Assembly (NCBI RefSeq): GCF_913063105.1
Contig: NZ_CAJXYQ010000001.1
Span: 124,001-188,000, forward strand
Source of the DNA: an uncultured Draconibacterium sp.
GTDB lineage: Bacteria; Bacteroidota; Bacteroidia; Bacteroidales; Prolixibacteraceae
Direction: 5' to 3'
DNA: 64,000 nt
Below the pieces are notes generated by a model. It had not been told where the DNA came from, ran no database searches, and saw only the letters and a list, made by a program, of their open reading frames with translations. This document shows, piece by piece, positions 1 through 7,945 of the stretch; the stretch's first letter is position 1; each line of letters begins with the position of its first letter. The position numbers were made by a program, and so were the translations under genes.

Positions 1-1730
1 AAATTTCGTACCCACGCTGAATCCTGCACCGGAATGGTATTCCATTCGATAAGGTAAGGTGCTGTTCCGCCAATTACAGCTACATGGGCTGCTCCCGAGC
101 TATCGCCATAACAAAGAATATCAATAATGCTGTCGATATCGGCAATCAGCGGATCCGGTTCGGTAATCACTACCGTATCGTTAACCACACAACCGTTTAC
201 ATCGGTAACGGTAAGCAGGAAGGTATCGGCAGGTAAATTAAACACCGAATCGCCGGTAGCTGTATAGCCCGAGAACCCGGTCCACTCGAAAGTAAGGGTA
301 TCGGTGCCACCGCTAGCCGAAGCAAAAATTAATCCGTCGGAACCACCGTAGCAACTAACATGTTTTATACTGTCGATATTCACCAGCAACTCGAGCGGTT
401 CATCAATAATTACGGTATCGGCAGCGCTACAGTTATTGGCATCGGTAACGGTAACAATGTATTCGCCCGGCCCCAGGTTGTTTGCCCATACCGAATCCTG
501 TACCGGTGTGGTATTCCATACGATAGCGTAAGGAGGTGTTCCGCCGCTTACTTCCACATGCGCTGCTCCCGATTCATCGCCATAACACAAAATACCGATT
601 ACGCTGTCGATTTCAGCCAGCATGGGTTCCGGTTCGGTCAGAATAACGGTATCGAATACCGTACACAAATTCTCGTCGGTAACGGTTAACAGGAAGGTAT
701 CAGCAGGCAGGTTGTATACGGTATCGCCGGTTGCTGTATAGCCCGAGTACCCTAGCCATTCAAAAGTAAGTGCCCCGGTTCCACCGCTGCCGTGTGCCCA
801 GATAAAACCATCGCTGCCACCGTAACAACTGATGTCTTTGGTACTGTCGATGGCTACCAGTATTTCAGGAGGAGAAATAATCTCTACCGAATCAAAATCG
901 GTACAGCCATTGGCATCGGTAACGGTCAGGTAGTACATGCCTGCCCCCAGGTCGCCAATGCTGTCGCTTGTTGCGCTTAAGCCATTGGGGCCTGTCCAGC
1001 TAAAATTATAAGGTGCAATACCATCGGTAATGTTTGCTTTAATAGCAGCCGAGCTGTCGCCATAACACAAGAGGTCGGTAACTACAAAGGCAATATCCGG
1101 ATTACTGAATAAGTATTCTACCGTATCGATAGCAGGTTCGCAGGTGATGTTATCGGCCAAACCATACGCCGTGATAATAAGTTGTACACTACCCGCCAGG
1201 GAGTCAGTTGGGCCAAGGTAGTAGGTGGGATGCAAAGCTGTTGAATCGCTAAAGGTACCGTCGCCGGTGCTGGTCCAGAACAAGGAGCTGTGGTTCCAGG
1301 CTGTATCAGCCGTCAGCACAATATCTTCCATTGAACAAACCACCTGATCGGGGCCGGCCATGGCGCCCGGTGTAGGAAATACTTTTACCCGACCAACTTC
1401 AAAGGTATCGCAACCGTGTACCGACCAGTGCAATACCCAAACATCAAATTCGCCTTCATCGTCCCAAAGCTGATCGATCTCGCTTCCGTAGGTGGTATCG
1501 CCAACAGCAGGGCGGTCGAGGTCCATAAAGTCGAGGTAAGGTACTTCGCTGGCATACAAGCTGGAGTCGGGCAAACGGTAAATGTTCCACTCGTAGGTAT
1601 CGCCTTCTTCCCCGTCGATGCGATAGGTACGGGTGGCTCCAACACATACCGAGTCGATGACATAGGTCTCCTGGGCAAGCACGTTGGCCGCCATCAGCAG
1701 GAAGATTACTATGTACATCAGTTTTTTCAT
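1..1730 (-). CDS. SprB-repeat surface protein, N-terminal part (cut by window edge)
   Basis: The frame is open from an ATG at 1730 to the left edge (576 codons, no stop), so the C-terminus is missing. The protein starts with a signal peptide (MKKLMYIVIFLLMAANVLAQ). An Ig-like segment follows, ending near residue 115 in VFPTPGAMAGPDQ, then a second Ig-like segment. From about residue 210 it consists of SprB-type repeats, each starting with a CYGDSSG- or CYGGSDG-like motif and ending in TVTDANGC or similar. The repeats come in pairs: the DNA has a 474-bp period (matching sites at 129/603 and 369/843), which is two units of about 79 residues. SprB is a gliding adhesin secreted by the type IX system, and proteins with these repeats usually end in a type B sorting domain, which would lie outside this window. 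Cell-surface location is inferred from the signal peptide and repeats. Confidence 0.85.
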   Translation of the reverse strand, partial: MKKLMYIVIFLLMAANVLAQETYVIDSVCVGATRTYRIDGEEGDTYEWNIYRLPDSSLYASEVPYLDFMDLDRPAVGDTTYGSEIDQLWDDEGEFDVWVLHWSVHGCDTFEVGRVKVFPTPGAMAGPDQVVCSMEDIVLTADTAWNHSSLFWTSTGDGTFSDSTALHPTYYLGPTDSLAGSVQLIITAYGLADNITCEPAIDTVEYLFSNPDIAFVVTDLLCYGDSSAAIKANITDGIAPYNFSWTGPNGLSATSDSIGDLGAGMYYLTVTDANGCTDFDSVEIISPPEILVAIDSTKDISCYGGSDGFIWAHGSGGTGALTFEWLGYSGYTATGDTVYNLPADTFLLTVTDENLCTVFDTVILTEPEPMLAEIDSVIGILCYGDESGAAHVEVSGGTPPYAIVWNTTPVQDSVWANNLGPGEYIVTVTDANNCSAADTVIIDEPLELLVNIDSIKHVSCYGGSDGLIFASASGGTDTLTFEWTGFSGYTATGDSVFNLPADTFLLTVTDVNGCVVNDTVVITEPDPLIADIDSIIDILCYGDSSGAAHVAVIGGTAPYLIEWNTIPVQDSAWVRN

Positions 1731-1780
1731 TTATGTTTTGCTATTGTTCTATTGCGACTTTGCGGTTAATTTCCTTTTTT

Positions 1781-1798
1781 CACCGCTGAGACGCTAAG
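1781..1798. repeat. Dispersed repeat CACCGCTGAGACGCTAAG, copy 1
   Basis: This exact 18-mer also occurs at 3162-3179 and 3258-3275, each time preceded by a run of T. All three copies lie in gaps between surface-protein genes. The function is unknown. Confidence 0.8.
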
Positions 1799-1841
1799 CT
1801 TTTGTCTATTGCTATTTGCGTATTGCCTATTCATTCCTTTT

Positions 1842-1928
1842 TCTACTTTGTGGCTTTGTGAAACTTTGTGGTTTATTATTTTTTAAACACAGAGTCCACG
1901 GAGTTCTCACAGAGAGCCACGGAGTTTT
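1842..1928. repeat. Dispersed CACAGAG/CTCTGTG-type repeat
   Basis: This AT-rich element has arms ACTTTGTGGTTTA and TAAACACAGAGT that form an imperfect inverted repeat, followed by CCACGGAG and CACAGAG blocks. Similar sequence occurs at 2231-2302, 4510-4592 and 4850-4960. The right end abuts the premature stop of the truncated GxxExxY gene. It does not look like coding sequence. Confidence 0.75.
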
Positions 1929-2121
1929 AATATCCGGTTTCAAGTTTCACTTCTTTATAAACCACCGGCAAAGGTTTCTGACGCTCCACCCTTATTCCGG
2001 CTTCCTTTAATTCATAGAACAGACATTCCTCGTAAGCACTTTCCAGTAACCCCGGACCAAGTGCCTTGTGCACCTCAATGGCACAGCCTATTATTTTTCC
2101 CGATATGTCGTTCTCTTTCAT
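1927..2121 (-). pseudogene. Truncated GxxExxY family protein
   Basis: The translated product contains KIIGCAIEVHKALGPGLLES and a GLLESAYEECLFYEL core, the signature of the GxxExxY family (small PD-(D/E)XK-nuclease-like proteins of unknown function). Family members are about 120-130 residues and continue after the GY motif with a hydrophobic nuclease core. Here the frame stops directly after KLETGY, giving about 64 residues from the ATG at 2121. An in-frame ATG at 2145 would add eight residues. The DNA after the stop is the CACAGAG-type repeat, so the C-terminal half, including the expected catalytic positions, seems to have been replaced by repeat sequence. It is probably non-functional. Confidence 0.75.
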
Positions 2122-2230
2122 ACTATTAAAATTGTTTGTTTTCAAAGGTATAGTATGGAACTCGCTGTATTTTATTTATACTCCTGGGTGTAATCTTTTT
2201 ATATGCTCGTTTCATTTTTCTAATTTCTTA

Positions 2231-2302
2231 TCTGTGGTTCTCCGTGCCTTCTTTGTGTATCTCTGTGGTTTATTTTCTTTTTAAACACAGAGTCCACGGC
2301 GT
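2231..2302. repeat. Dispersed CACAGAG/CTCTGTG-type repeat
   Basis: The arms read CTCTGTGGTTTATTTTC and TTTTTAAACACAGAGTCC, so the element can fold on itself. It is the same family as the copy at 1842-1928 and lies upstream of the GxxExxY remnant. The two copies therefore flank that gene. The rest of the 195-base gap (2146-2340) shows no gene. Confidence 0.75.
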
Positions 2303-2340
2303 TTATTTGTTTCTAAATTACTTCTTTCTTCCTCCAATCG

Positions 2341-3051
2341 CTAATTGTCTTTTAGGTAAATCCGCGACTGGTCTGGTTTTGGGTAAATTAAAATACCCGT
2401 ACTCGGTCGTTCATCTATTGCATATTCGTACGACTTACAAACACCATCATCAATTTTCAGTACCCAGAAGGTTGTTTCGCCCACCGGTAACGGATCGGTA
2501 ATCGGGATGCTTATTTCCGGGCCAATCACATCGCCGTTCAGGTTATAGGTACTTGGCGTAACGGCATCGCCAATGGTGTAATGTATGGTATACGGACCAA
2601 CACCCGAGAAAATAATTCGTACGGTTGTGGGTTCACCAATACACACCGAATCGGCCACCAGCTCAAAGTCGAGCTGTTTCTCCAATACCTCCAGCACATA
2701 CATTTCAATATTATCGGTACAGGTAACTTCGTCCCACACATGTATGCGAACGTAATAAACACCCGGAGCCAAACCGGTAACTTTTACTGTACTTCCGGCA
2801 TATTGTCCGTCGACGAAATACAGAGCCGGATCGAGTGTCGTTGTCGGATCGAGCACATCTGTTGGCGTTGGCGAACTGTTGTAAATGCCCCACACAAAAT
2901 GTGTTTCCGGAATTTCCGGACGGCTGACCACACTGAATTCCATAGTATCGCACTCCTCGATGGTGATTTGTGCAGCCGCATTGGCCACAGCAAGCACCGC
3001 CAGCACTATTGCCAGGGTAAAGTGGATGATATGTTTTTTCAGTTGTACCAT
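2341..3051 (-). CDS. Secreted Ig-like protein of the surface island
   Basis: This 236-residue protein has a clear signal peptide ending in ANAAAQ near residue 28. What follows resembles two PKD/Ig-like beta domains: GLAPGVYYVRIHVWDEVTC is a typical strand ending, followed by SVCIGEPTTVRI and GPYTIHYTI. The segment CTDNIEMYVLEV parallels CTNNIEVYRIVPE in the 502-residue protein at 5104-6612, so the two are probably related. The C-terminus stops at ILIYPKPDQSRIYLKDN, a beta strand followed by P-K-P, with no recognisable type IX sorting domain. No enzyme motif is visible. A structural or surface-layer role is inference from the neighbours and signal peptide. Confidence 0.75.
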   Translation of the reverse strand: MVQLKKHIIHFTLAIVLAVLAVANAAAQITIEECDTMEFSVVSRPEIPETHFVWGIYNSSPTPTDVLDPTTTLDPALYFVDGQYAGSTVKVTGLAPGVYYVRIHVWDEVTCTDNIEMYVLEVLEKQLDFELVADSVCIGEPTTVRIIFSGVGPYTIHYTIGDAVTPSTYNLNGDVIGPEISIPITDPLPVGETTFWVLKIDDGVCKSYEYAIDERPSTGILIYPKPDQSRIYLKDN

Positions 3052-3383
3052 TGTTATTTGGCTGAAATCCTCAGGCCGTAAACTTTATTCTTTTATTTGT
3101 TTGTCTTTTTTTGGTAATTGTTAAACTGTTAAATTGTCAAATTGATAAATTGTCTTTTTTTCACCGCTGAGACGCTAAGTTTCTTCTCCATTTAAGCATT
3201 TAATCATTAACGCATTTCAGCATTGTATCATTCACGCATTCACGAACTTCTTTTTTTCACCGCTGAGACGCTAAGTTTTCTTCTTCTTTTCAGCATTTTA
3301 GCATTCACATTCATTCCTCCACGCGCTACCCCTAACTCCTACAGGGGAAAGTCTGCGCTTCATCCTTCTGCAATCATCAATCG
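3052..3383. repeat. Gene-free gap with two CACCGCTGAGACGCTAAG copies
   Basis: The gap has no credible ORF. It contains the 18-mer repeat at 3162-3179 and 3258-3275, each after a T run. It also holds low-complexity text built on CATTTAAGCATTTAATCATT and ACGCATT, which recurs at 4345-4390. This looks like repeat debris. Confidence 0.7.
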
Positions 3384-4271
3384 TTAATCATTATTCTTTA
3401 ATCTTTTCTGTTCTTCAACAAAAACTCTATCATTCATTTTTTTTAAAGCTTTCATAAAATCCTTATCATTCAGTATTGTCAATTGATATTTCGCTATTTC
3501 AGCCAATTTCTCAAACCTTTTCTGTTTAGCAATATTTTCTTTTATCATTTGCGCATTCAATGTCTCCAGATTCGACAGTATCGCCAATTCATTGATACTG
3601 GCGATGTCTCGAATATTCATTGATTTTTTAGCCAATTCAGGATTCGCAATACGCCAATCTTTTGCGGTACAATTAAACAGTGCCACATTCAATAAATCAG
3701 CTTCTTCGGCATAAAGTATCCACTGTTTATCTTTCTCGTAATTTCTTTCCGGCAGAATATAGTTCTTTACAGCATCCGTATGAATATGATAGTTTGTTTT
3801 ACTCAATATTCGTTTTACATTCCATTCCAAATTGTATTGATTTGTTTCAATTTCTTTTAAACGCTGGTATTCAGTAATCAAATACAACTTAAAGGTTGGA
3901 CTCAACCATGATGCAAATTCAAAAGCAATATCCTTGTGTGCATACGTACCTCCGTATCTTCCCGACTTTGAAACAATTCCAACGGCGTTAGTGGCCAAAA
4001 TCCATTTTTTTGGTGTTAACGCAAAACTATTTGAACCAGACTCTATTCTAAACCCATCGAATTCGATGGAATTAAACTCCGGGTTATTCAGGCCTTCCCA
4101 TAAACCCAAAAACTCCACAGTACTCCTGGTTCGCATCCAGTTTTGAATAATGTAATCACTTCTTTCTGAGTCGCGATATTTTGCCATATCCGTCAACGAA
4201 ATATATTCTTCCTCATTTTGTTTATAAAGGACAATTTCTAATTCGTTTACACTCAGTTTCGATTTTTCCAT
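3384..4271 (-). CDS. KilA-N domain protein
   Basis: This 295-residue protein has no signal peptide. The N-terminal half carries the KilA-N pattern: a strand with EEYISLTDMAKY, then IQNWMRTRSTVEFLGLWE, then the late motif GGTYAHKDIAFEFASWLSP followed by FKLYLITEYQRLKE. KilA-N is a DNA-binding domain common in phages, and bacterial homologues are often mobile or defence-linked genes of unknown role. The C-terminal part (about residues 150-295) is helical and Lys/Glu-rich. The gene is AT-rich compared with the SprB-type gene and sits alone between repeat-filled gaps, which suggests acquisition. No phage structural genes or integrase lie nearby. Confidence 0.85.
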   Translation of the reverse strand: MEKSKLSVNELEIVLYKQNEEEYISLTDMAKYRDSERSDYIIQNWMRTRSTVEFLGLWEGLNNPEFNSIEFDGFRIESGSNSFALTPKKWILATNAVGIVSKSGRYGGTYAHKDIAFEFASWLSPTFKLYLITEYQRLKEIETNQYNLEWNVKRILSKTNYHIHTDAVKNYILPERNYEKDKQWILYAEEADLLNVALFNCTAKDWRIANPELAKKSMNIRDIASINELAILSNLETLNAQMIKENIAKQKRFEKLAEIAKYQLTILNDKDFMKALKKMNDRVFVEEQKRLKNND

Positions 4272-4509
4272 TCTGTAATTATTAATCTTAAATCATGCTT
4301 CGTTTTGGTATAACTTTTTTAAACACGAAGACTCGAAGACACTAAGTTTCTTCTCCATTTAAGCATTTAATCATTCACGCATTAAAGCATTGCTCCCTTC
4401 CAATCCTGACTTTTCCTCCTGCAAGCGTCCATTTTCGAGTTTGTCCCGATCCTTCGGGATGCAGTTCGTGCGGAATGTCTTTGTTGGATTTGGTGCATTA
4501 ACCGCTGCG

Positions 4510-4592
4510 TTCTCTGTGTCTTCTCCACGTTCTCTGTGGTTTAATATTTCTTTAACCACGGAGTTCACTGAGAATCCACAGAGGGGCACAGA
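4510..4592. repeat. Dispersed CACAGAG/CTCTGTG-type repeat
   Basis: TTCTCTGTGGTTTAATATTTC is followed by TTTAACCACGGAG, then CACAGAG twice. The left part is an imperfect reverse complement of the right part. It is the same family as 1842-1928. Confidence 0.75.
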
Positions 4593-4602
4593 GGTTTTTT
4601 GA

Positions 4603-4705
4603 TTAAGCGTGACAAGCCCGTAGCCCATAGCAAACCGAGTTGCCGGTGCACGGCCACGAGGCCCGTCGCGCATTTTTAGCAAGTGCTTCGCCACAGGCGG
4701 TGCAT
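4603..4705. repeat. GC-rich multi-hairpin repeat element
   Basis: Three hairpins are packed into about 60 bases: GCCG-gtgca-CGGC-like at 4642-4654, GGCC-acga-GGCC at 4652-4663 and CGCC-aca-GGCG at 4689-4699. GC content stands out sharply from the AT-rich flanks. Read on the minus strand it ends in GCTTGTCACGCTT, which resembles GCTTGTCGCGTTT inside the element at 4994-5082. This suggests a family of small structured repeats. No protein is encoded. Confidence 0.55.
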
Positions 4706-4849
4706 TGCTTTTTCCTATTTGTAAATATTCGTTCACATTGTTGTTTATTTTAAATTTCTTCTTTGCGACTCCCGATGCCTCGATCGGGATTAGTTCAACT
4801 AACAATTTCCGGTTCGTTAACACTCCCGAAATTCGAGTTTCACTAAATC

Positions 4850-4960
4850 TGTGCCTTCTTTGTGTTCGCTGTAGTTTAATTCTTTTTAAACACAACTTGT
4901 CCCGATTCTTCGGGAGAGATCACTGAGGTCTGCACAGAGGACCACTGAGCTTTTTTTGCT
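4850..4960. repeat. CACAGAG-type repeat with embedded TCCCGA/TCGGGA palindrome
   Basis: GTGCCTTCTTTGTG and CTGTAGTTTAATTC are followed by TTTTTAAACACA, then the palindrome TCCCGATTCTTCGGGA (about 4904-4919), then CACTGAGGTCTGCACAGAGG. The palindrome seems to be inserted into the CACAGAG-type element, so two repeat families are nested here. Confidence 0.65.
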
Positions 4961-4993
4961 CTAATTCTAATATTCTAAGCTTCCAATCTTCCT

Positions 4994-5082
4994 CATAACC
5001 TTTAGTCCTTACTAAAGCCGCCCGCTCCGCAGCCACCCGTAAGCAGCTGCGAAACGCGACAAGCCAGTATCTTTAGGTTATG
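4994..5082. repeat. Palindromic element with terminal inverted repeats and internal hairpins
   Basis: CATAACCT at 4994-5001 is the exact reverse complement of AGGTTATG at 5075-5082, so the element has 8-bp terminal inverted repeats about 89 bp apart. Inside are a perfect 7-bp hairpin, CTTTAGT-cctt-ACTAAAG at 5000-5017, and CGCAGC/GCTGCG at 5028-5033 and 5046-5051. This is the form expected of a REP/MITE-like element. It lies 20 bases past the stop codon of the 502-residue gene and could also affect that transcript's 3' end. Confidence 0.6.
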
Positions 5083-5103
5083 AAAAAGCAAAATTCATAA
5101 CTG

Positions 5104-6612
5104 TTAGTTATTATCACCAATGTTAGGATTGGTTGGAGCACTAACTCCATCAGGGTTATCACCAGTGTTCATTTCAAATGGTTCAGGAGTAGTTCCTGTA
5201 CTTGATATTACTTGAGGTCTTGGTGTTACTGTATAATCCATTACATCGTTCGCAAATAAGTCTGGATCACAATCTGGATCTCCAGCAGGTAAGTTATCAT
5301 TATCCTCTCCAAGATCTGCAAGAGTTTGATTAGCAAAATCAAACTGATCAGTTTGTGGAGATGCAGCAGTCTCATTTGGATCAAACATAACACCATCAAC
5401 AGCAAACGACAGAGTTACATCCGCTTCAGCATTCTCAACCTGTGTTCCCCAATCCAATTTTACTCTAACAATAATGCATTCTCCACCGGCTCCTGATGCT
5501 ATACCATCACCAACCGCATTTACGAGGGCTCCTGTACCATCAACTCCTCCTGCGATAACTGGATCATCACTTGTCCAATCAACACCAGAACCAAAACTTA
5601 CATTATGCCATGTTTGTGAACCAGTCATAGCATTAGCAGTATAAGCAAAATCATCATTCTGATATGCCCACGAAACCTCATCAATATAGGACACAGACCC
5701 TGCTGTACCACCATAGTCATGAGAGATTTGAAATCTTGGCAACCAAGAATCAACAAAGTTTGCAGCGTTTACAACAAAGAACACCCAGTTTTCACCATAA
5801 TCAACAGTTAAAGTTCCGTTACCAGGAGTATTATCTGCTGATGTATATTCGGCACTCTCAATAGGAGAAACACACTCTGTTGCAGCAGTGCTTCCATCTG
5901 TTGGAGATCCAATACTATCTCCAGAAGAACTTAGCGCTGCTAAATCAAGTGTAAAAAGAAACTCTGGAACAATTCGATAAACCTCAATATTATTGGTACA
6001 TCCCGCATTATCATTTACAATCGCAACAAGTAAAACTTCTTGTGGTTGGTAACCATCAAATGATTTCCATGCGATATCGATTGAATGTTCTTGAGTTGTG
6101 CTTCCTGTTACAAAACTAACACCTGAATTATCTCCAGAGGTTGGGGCTACATTATAATCCGTATTACCGCCACCTCCAACTTGTCCGACTCTAAGAATAT
6201 AAGGTCCTGTTCCATCTCCTGGATCAACATATGGTCCTCCAGCAGCAATTGGAGTCGCCGGATATGTCGCCTCAGTTAGATCCATTACATTCCCATTATA
6301 CTCAATAATACTATCAATTGGAGGTCCAGCCTGTTCAAGGAAATAATTGTTCATAACATACCAACGAACATCATCATCGTCAGAAGTTGTTCTTACAGTA
6401 TAAGTATAAGTCTCACCTGGTAAGGGATTTAATTCCCCAGTTGCATTTAGACAGCTCAACGTTTTTGCAGATATGCAAGTAGGATTCTCTGGAAAATCAA
6501 TGTAGTCGCCATTTGCATCTACGTTTGGATTTGTAGCCTGTCCAAACGCAACTGATGTCCCAGCTAATAAAGCTGCGACAAAAAACGTTAGAAATAAAAT
6601 TTGCTTTTTCAT
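5104..6612 (-). CDS. Secreted 502-residue Ig-like surface protein
   Basis: The ATG at 6612 begins a signal peptide (MKKQILFLTFFVAALLAGTS, mature end near FGQ). The mature protein opens with CISAKTLSCLNATGELNPLP and YTYTVRTTSDDDDVRWYVMN, an Ig-like start. A segment CTNNIEVYRIVPEFLFTLDL parallels the 236-residue protein at 2341-3051. The rest is rich in Asp, Gly and Asn and looks like extracellular beta structure. The C-terminus is DYTVTPRPQVISSTG followed by a short Asp/Asn/Pro tail, with no type IX sorting domain. The TPRPQVI ending is shared exactly with the giant protein encoded upstream. Base composition is poorer in GC than the SprB-type gene (counted lines: 23 of 60 at 5161, 33 of 60 at 421). 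No enzyme motif was seen. Confidence 0.8.
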   Translation of the reverse strand: MKKQILFLTFFVAALLAGTSVAFGQATNPNVDANGDYIDFPENPTCISAKTLSCLNATGELNPLPGETYTYTVRTTSDDDDVRWYVMNNYFLEQAGPPIDSIIEYNGNVMDLTEATYPATPIAAGGPYVDPGDGTGPYILRVGQVGGGGNTDYNVAPTSGDNSGVSFVTGSTTQEHSIDIAWKSFDGYQPQEVLLVAIVNDNAGCTNNIEVYRIVPEFLFTLDLAALSSSGDSIGSPTDGSTAATECVSPIESAEYTSADNTPGNGTLTVDYGENWVFFVVNAANFVDSWLPRFQISHDYGGTAGSVSYIDEVSWAYQNDDFAYTANAMTGSQTWHNVSFGSGVDWTSDDPVIAGGVDGTGALVNAVGDGIASGAGGECIIVRVKLDWGTQVENAEADVTLSFAVDGVMFDPNETAASPQTDQFDFANQTLADLGEDNDNLPAGDPDCDPDLFANDVMDYTVTPRPQVISSTGTTPEPFEMNTGDNPDGVSAPTNPNIGDNN

Positions 6613-6716
6613 AATTAAAAATTTTAATGTTTAGTGTTCTTTGGTTTATATCAGGTGAATTGTGGTGTGCCATGTATACCCCCTCCCACCGACGCTCGCA
6701 TAGCTCGGTCGGCGTA

Positions 6717-6736
6717 CTCCCCCTCACGAGGGGGAG
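6717..6736. repeat. Perfect 9-bp hairpin CTCCCCCTC/GAGGGGGAG
   Basis: The two arms are separated by only two bases (AC). Related C5/G5 hairpins occur in the repeats at 7743-7866 and 7946-8070, so this is probably one member of a local hairpin-repeat family. No T run follows on either strand, so it is not called a terminator. Confidence 0.6.
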
Positions 6737-6980
6737 AATTGTGGCCGGTGGTTCTCAGGCTCCCGGCAATTCTCCTGTCAATAAACTTCAGAACGTAATT
6801 CACTTTTTTTTGAATCGACTGTTTTTTCTTTTTCAGTCCATTCGGTTTTACTTAGTTGTTTTCGCTCTCTTTTACTTCGTTTCCCTGCCAAGCAGGGCTT
6901 TCAGCAAAAAAGAAACTTCTCAAAATGTCAAATCGTTAGGGGCTCATTAACATCATACAACCAAAAGGTTCGGTTCGCTA

Positions 6981-7019
6981 AATCAAGGGGGCATGCCACA
7001 GGTGGCACTTCCCCTGATT
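6981..7019. repeat. Nested inverted repeat
   Basis: The outer arms AATCAAGGGG and CCCCTGATT pair with one bulged base. The inner arms TGCCAC (6994-6999) and GTGGCA (7002-7007) pair perfectly around a two-base loop. The element resembles a small structured repeat and codes for nothing visible. Confidence 0.55.
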
Positions 7020-7376
7020 TCCTACATACAGATGGTTGGCTAAGAGAACGTGGCGCTTATTTGTTGTATCGTCAAAAATACTTGTTGTTGTAGAGAAAAT
7101 AAACACCACTTTTCTCTTTAGCCGCAGGCAACTGCTCGTCGCTATAGGCGGGAAACCAGTCGCCCTACAGAACCATACTTTCCACCTACTCCATTCAGCA
7201 GAAAGATTTCAACTCCTTAGTCATGTTTCATAGGCACTCGTTTTATTGATGTTAGCTACTAACCCATTGCCCCCTGCCCCGATAAATCGGGACATCTCCC
7301 CCAGGGGGGAGAACTTTTCGCATTTCAATGCGTGTTTTGAAATCAGGAAGAACGGGAATAATTTATAATCTCCTGT

Positions 7377-7415
7377 GCCCATTTCTATTAACCAAGAAAG
7401 ATGGGCGTTTTTATT
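7377..7415 (+). terminator. Terminator-like hairpin
   Basis: GCCCAT at 7377-7382 pairs with ATGGGC at 7401-7406. The stem extends through a TTCT/AGAA stretch and is followed by GTTTTTATTT on the plus strand. No plus-strand gene lies upstream, so it may be part of a repeat rather than a working terminator. Confidence 0.35.
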
Positions 7416-7742
7416 TGTTGTTTGGCCCCTGTAGCGGAGCGAGTTATCCATTTTTATTGTTAATAAAGAAGCGGTATGTCCTGTACCCACCGGCGCAAAT
7501 TTCCCCTCCATAAAATTAATTCTTCCGCTTTGTTTCCCCCATTTGGGGGAAATGTCGGCGTAAGGATTGAGCACTGGCTGACAAAGGGGGTTTAACAGGG
7601 GGGTACCGCGTTTACAGCGGTGGGGTGGTATACTGGACGCACTTACAACCACCTCCCACAGCTTCGCTGCGTACTCCTCCTCAGAGGAGGAGAAATGTCC
7701 GTATTCCAATTCAGCTTCCATTATAGAAAAGTTATATCCTGT

Positions 7743-7866
7743 ACCCCCGAATTCCGCCAGGCCTTCTTCGAAGTCTCCGGCTCCATTCGTCCCCCTATCC
7801 GTAGGGGGACAGTTGAGGCCGCTAACTCCGCTGAGCGGAATGCGGTTGAAACGGGGGGTCAAGCTA
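7743..7866. repeat. 125-bp direct repeat, copy 1
   Basis: This copy is nearly identical to 7946-8070, with a few substitutions, and matching positions are 204 bp apart (7749 and 7953). Each copy contains two hairpins: GTCCCCCTA/TAGGGGGAC and CTCCGC-tga-GCGG(A). Because 204 is a multiple of three, frames stay open across both copies, which explains the spurious long ORFs here. Confidence 0.8.
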
Positions 7867-7945
7867 TTTCGGTTTTCTTCCTCAGTTTCCACGCGATACA
7901 ATCCGGTAGCAGTGAAAGTATATTCAATAAATGCAGAATTTTTGT

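Larger units (their letters stand above)
4272..5103. other. Gene-free region filled with dispersed repeats
   Basis: This 832-base stretch separates the KilA-N gene from the 502-residue surface protein. It contains the CATTTAAGCATTTAATCATT motif (4350-4390), CACAGAG-type repeats (4510-4592, 4850-4960), a hairpin-rich GC element (4603-4705), a palindromic element (4994-5082), and short palindromes of the form TCCCGA-n-TCGGGA around 4445-4460, 4771-4790 and 4904-4919. A minus-strand open frame of 174 codons (4371-4895) crosses these repeats and has no protein-like features. Confidence 0.7.

Noticed and set aside
2581..3081. Plus-strand open frame of 166 codons
   Set aside because: It is antisense to the signal-peptide-bearing secreted protein and contains no recognisable domain.
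4371..4895. Minus-strand open frame of 174 codons
   Set aside because: It runs through several dispersed repeats, its amino-acid text is a translation of the CACAGAG-type and GC-rich elements, and it has no start signal or domain.
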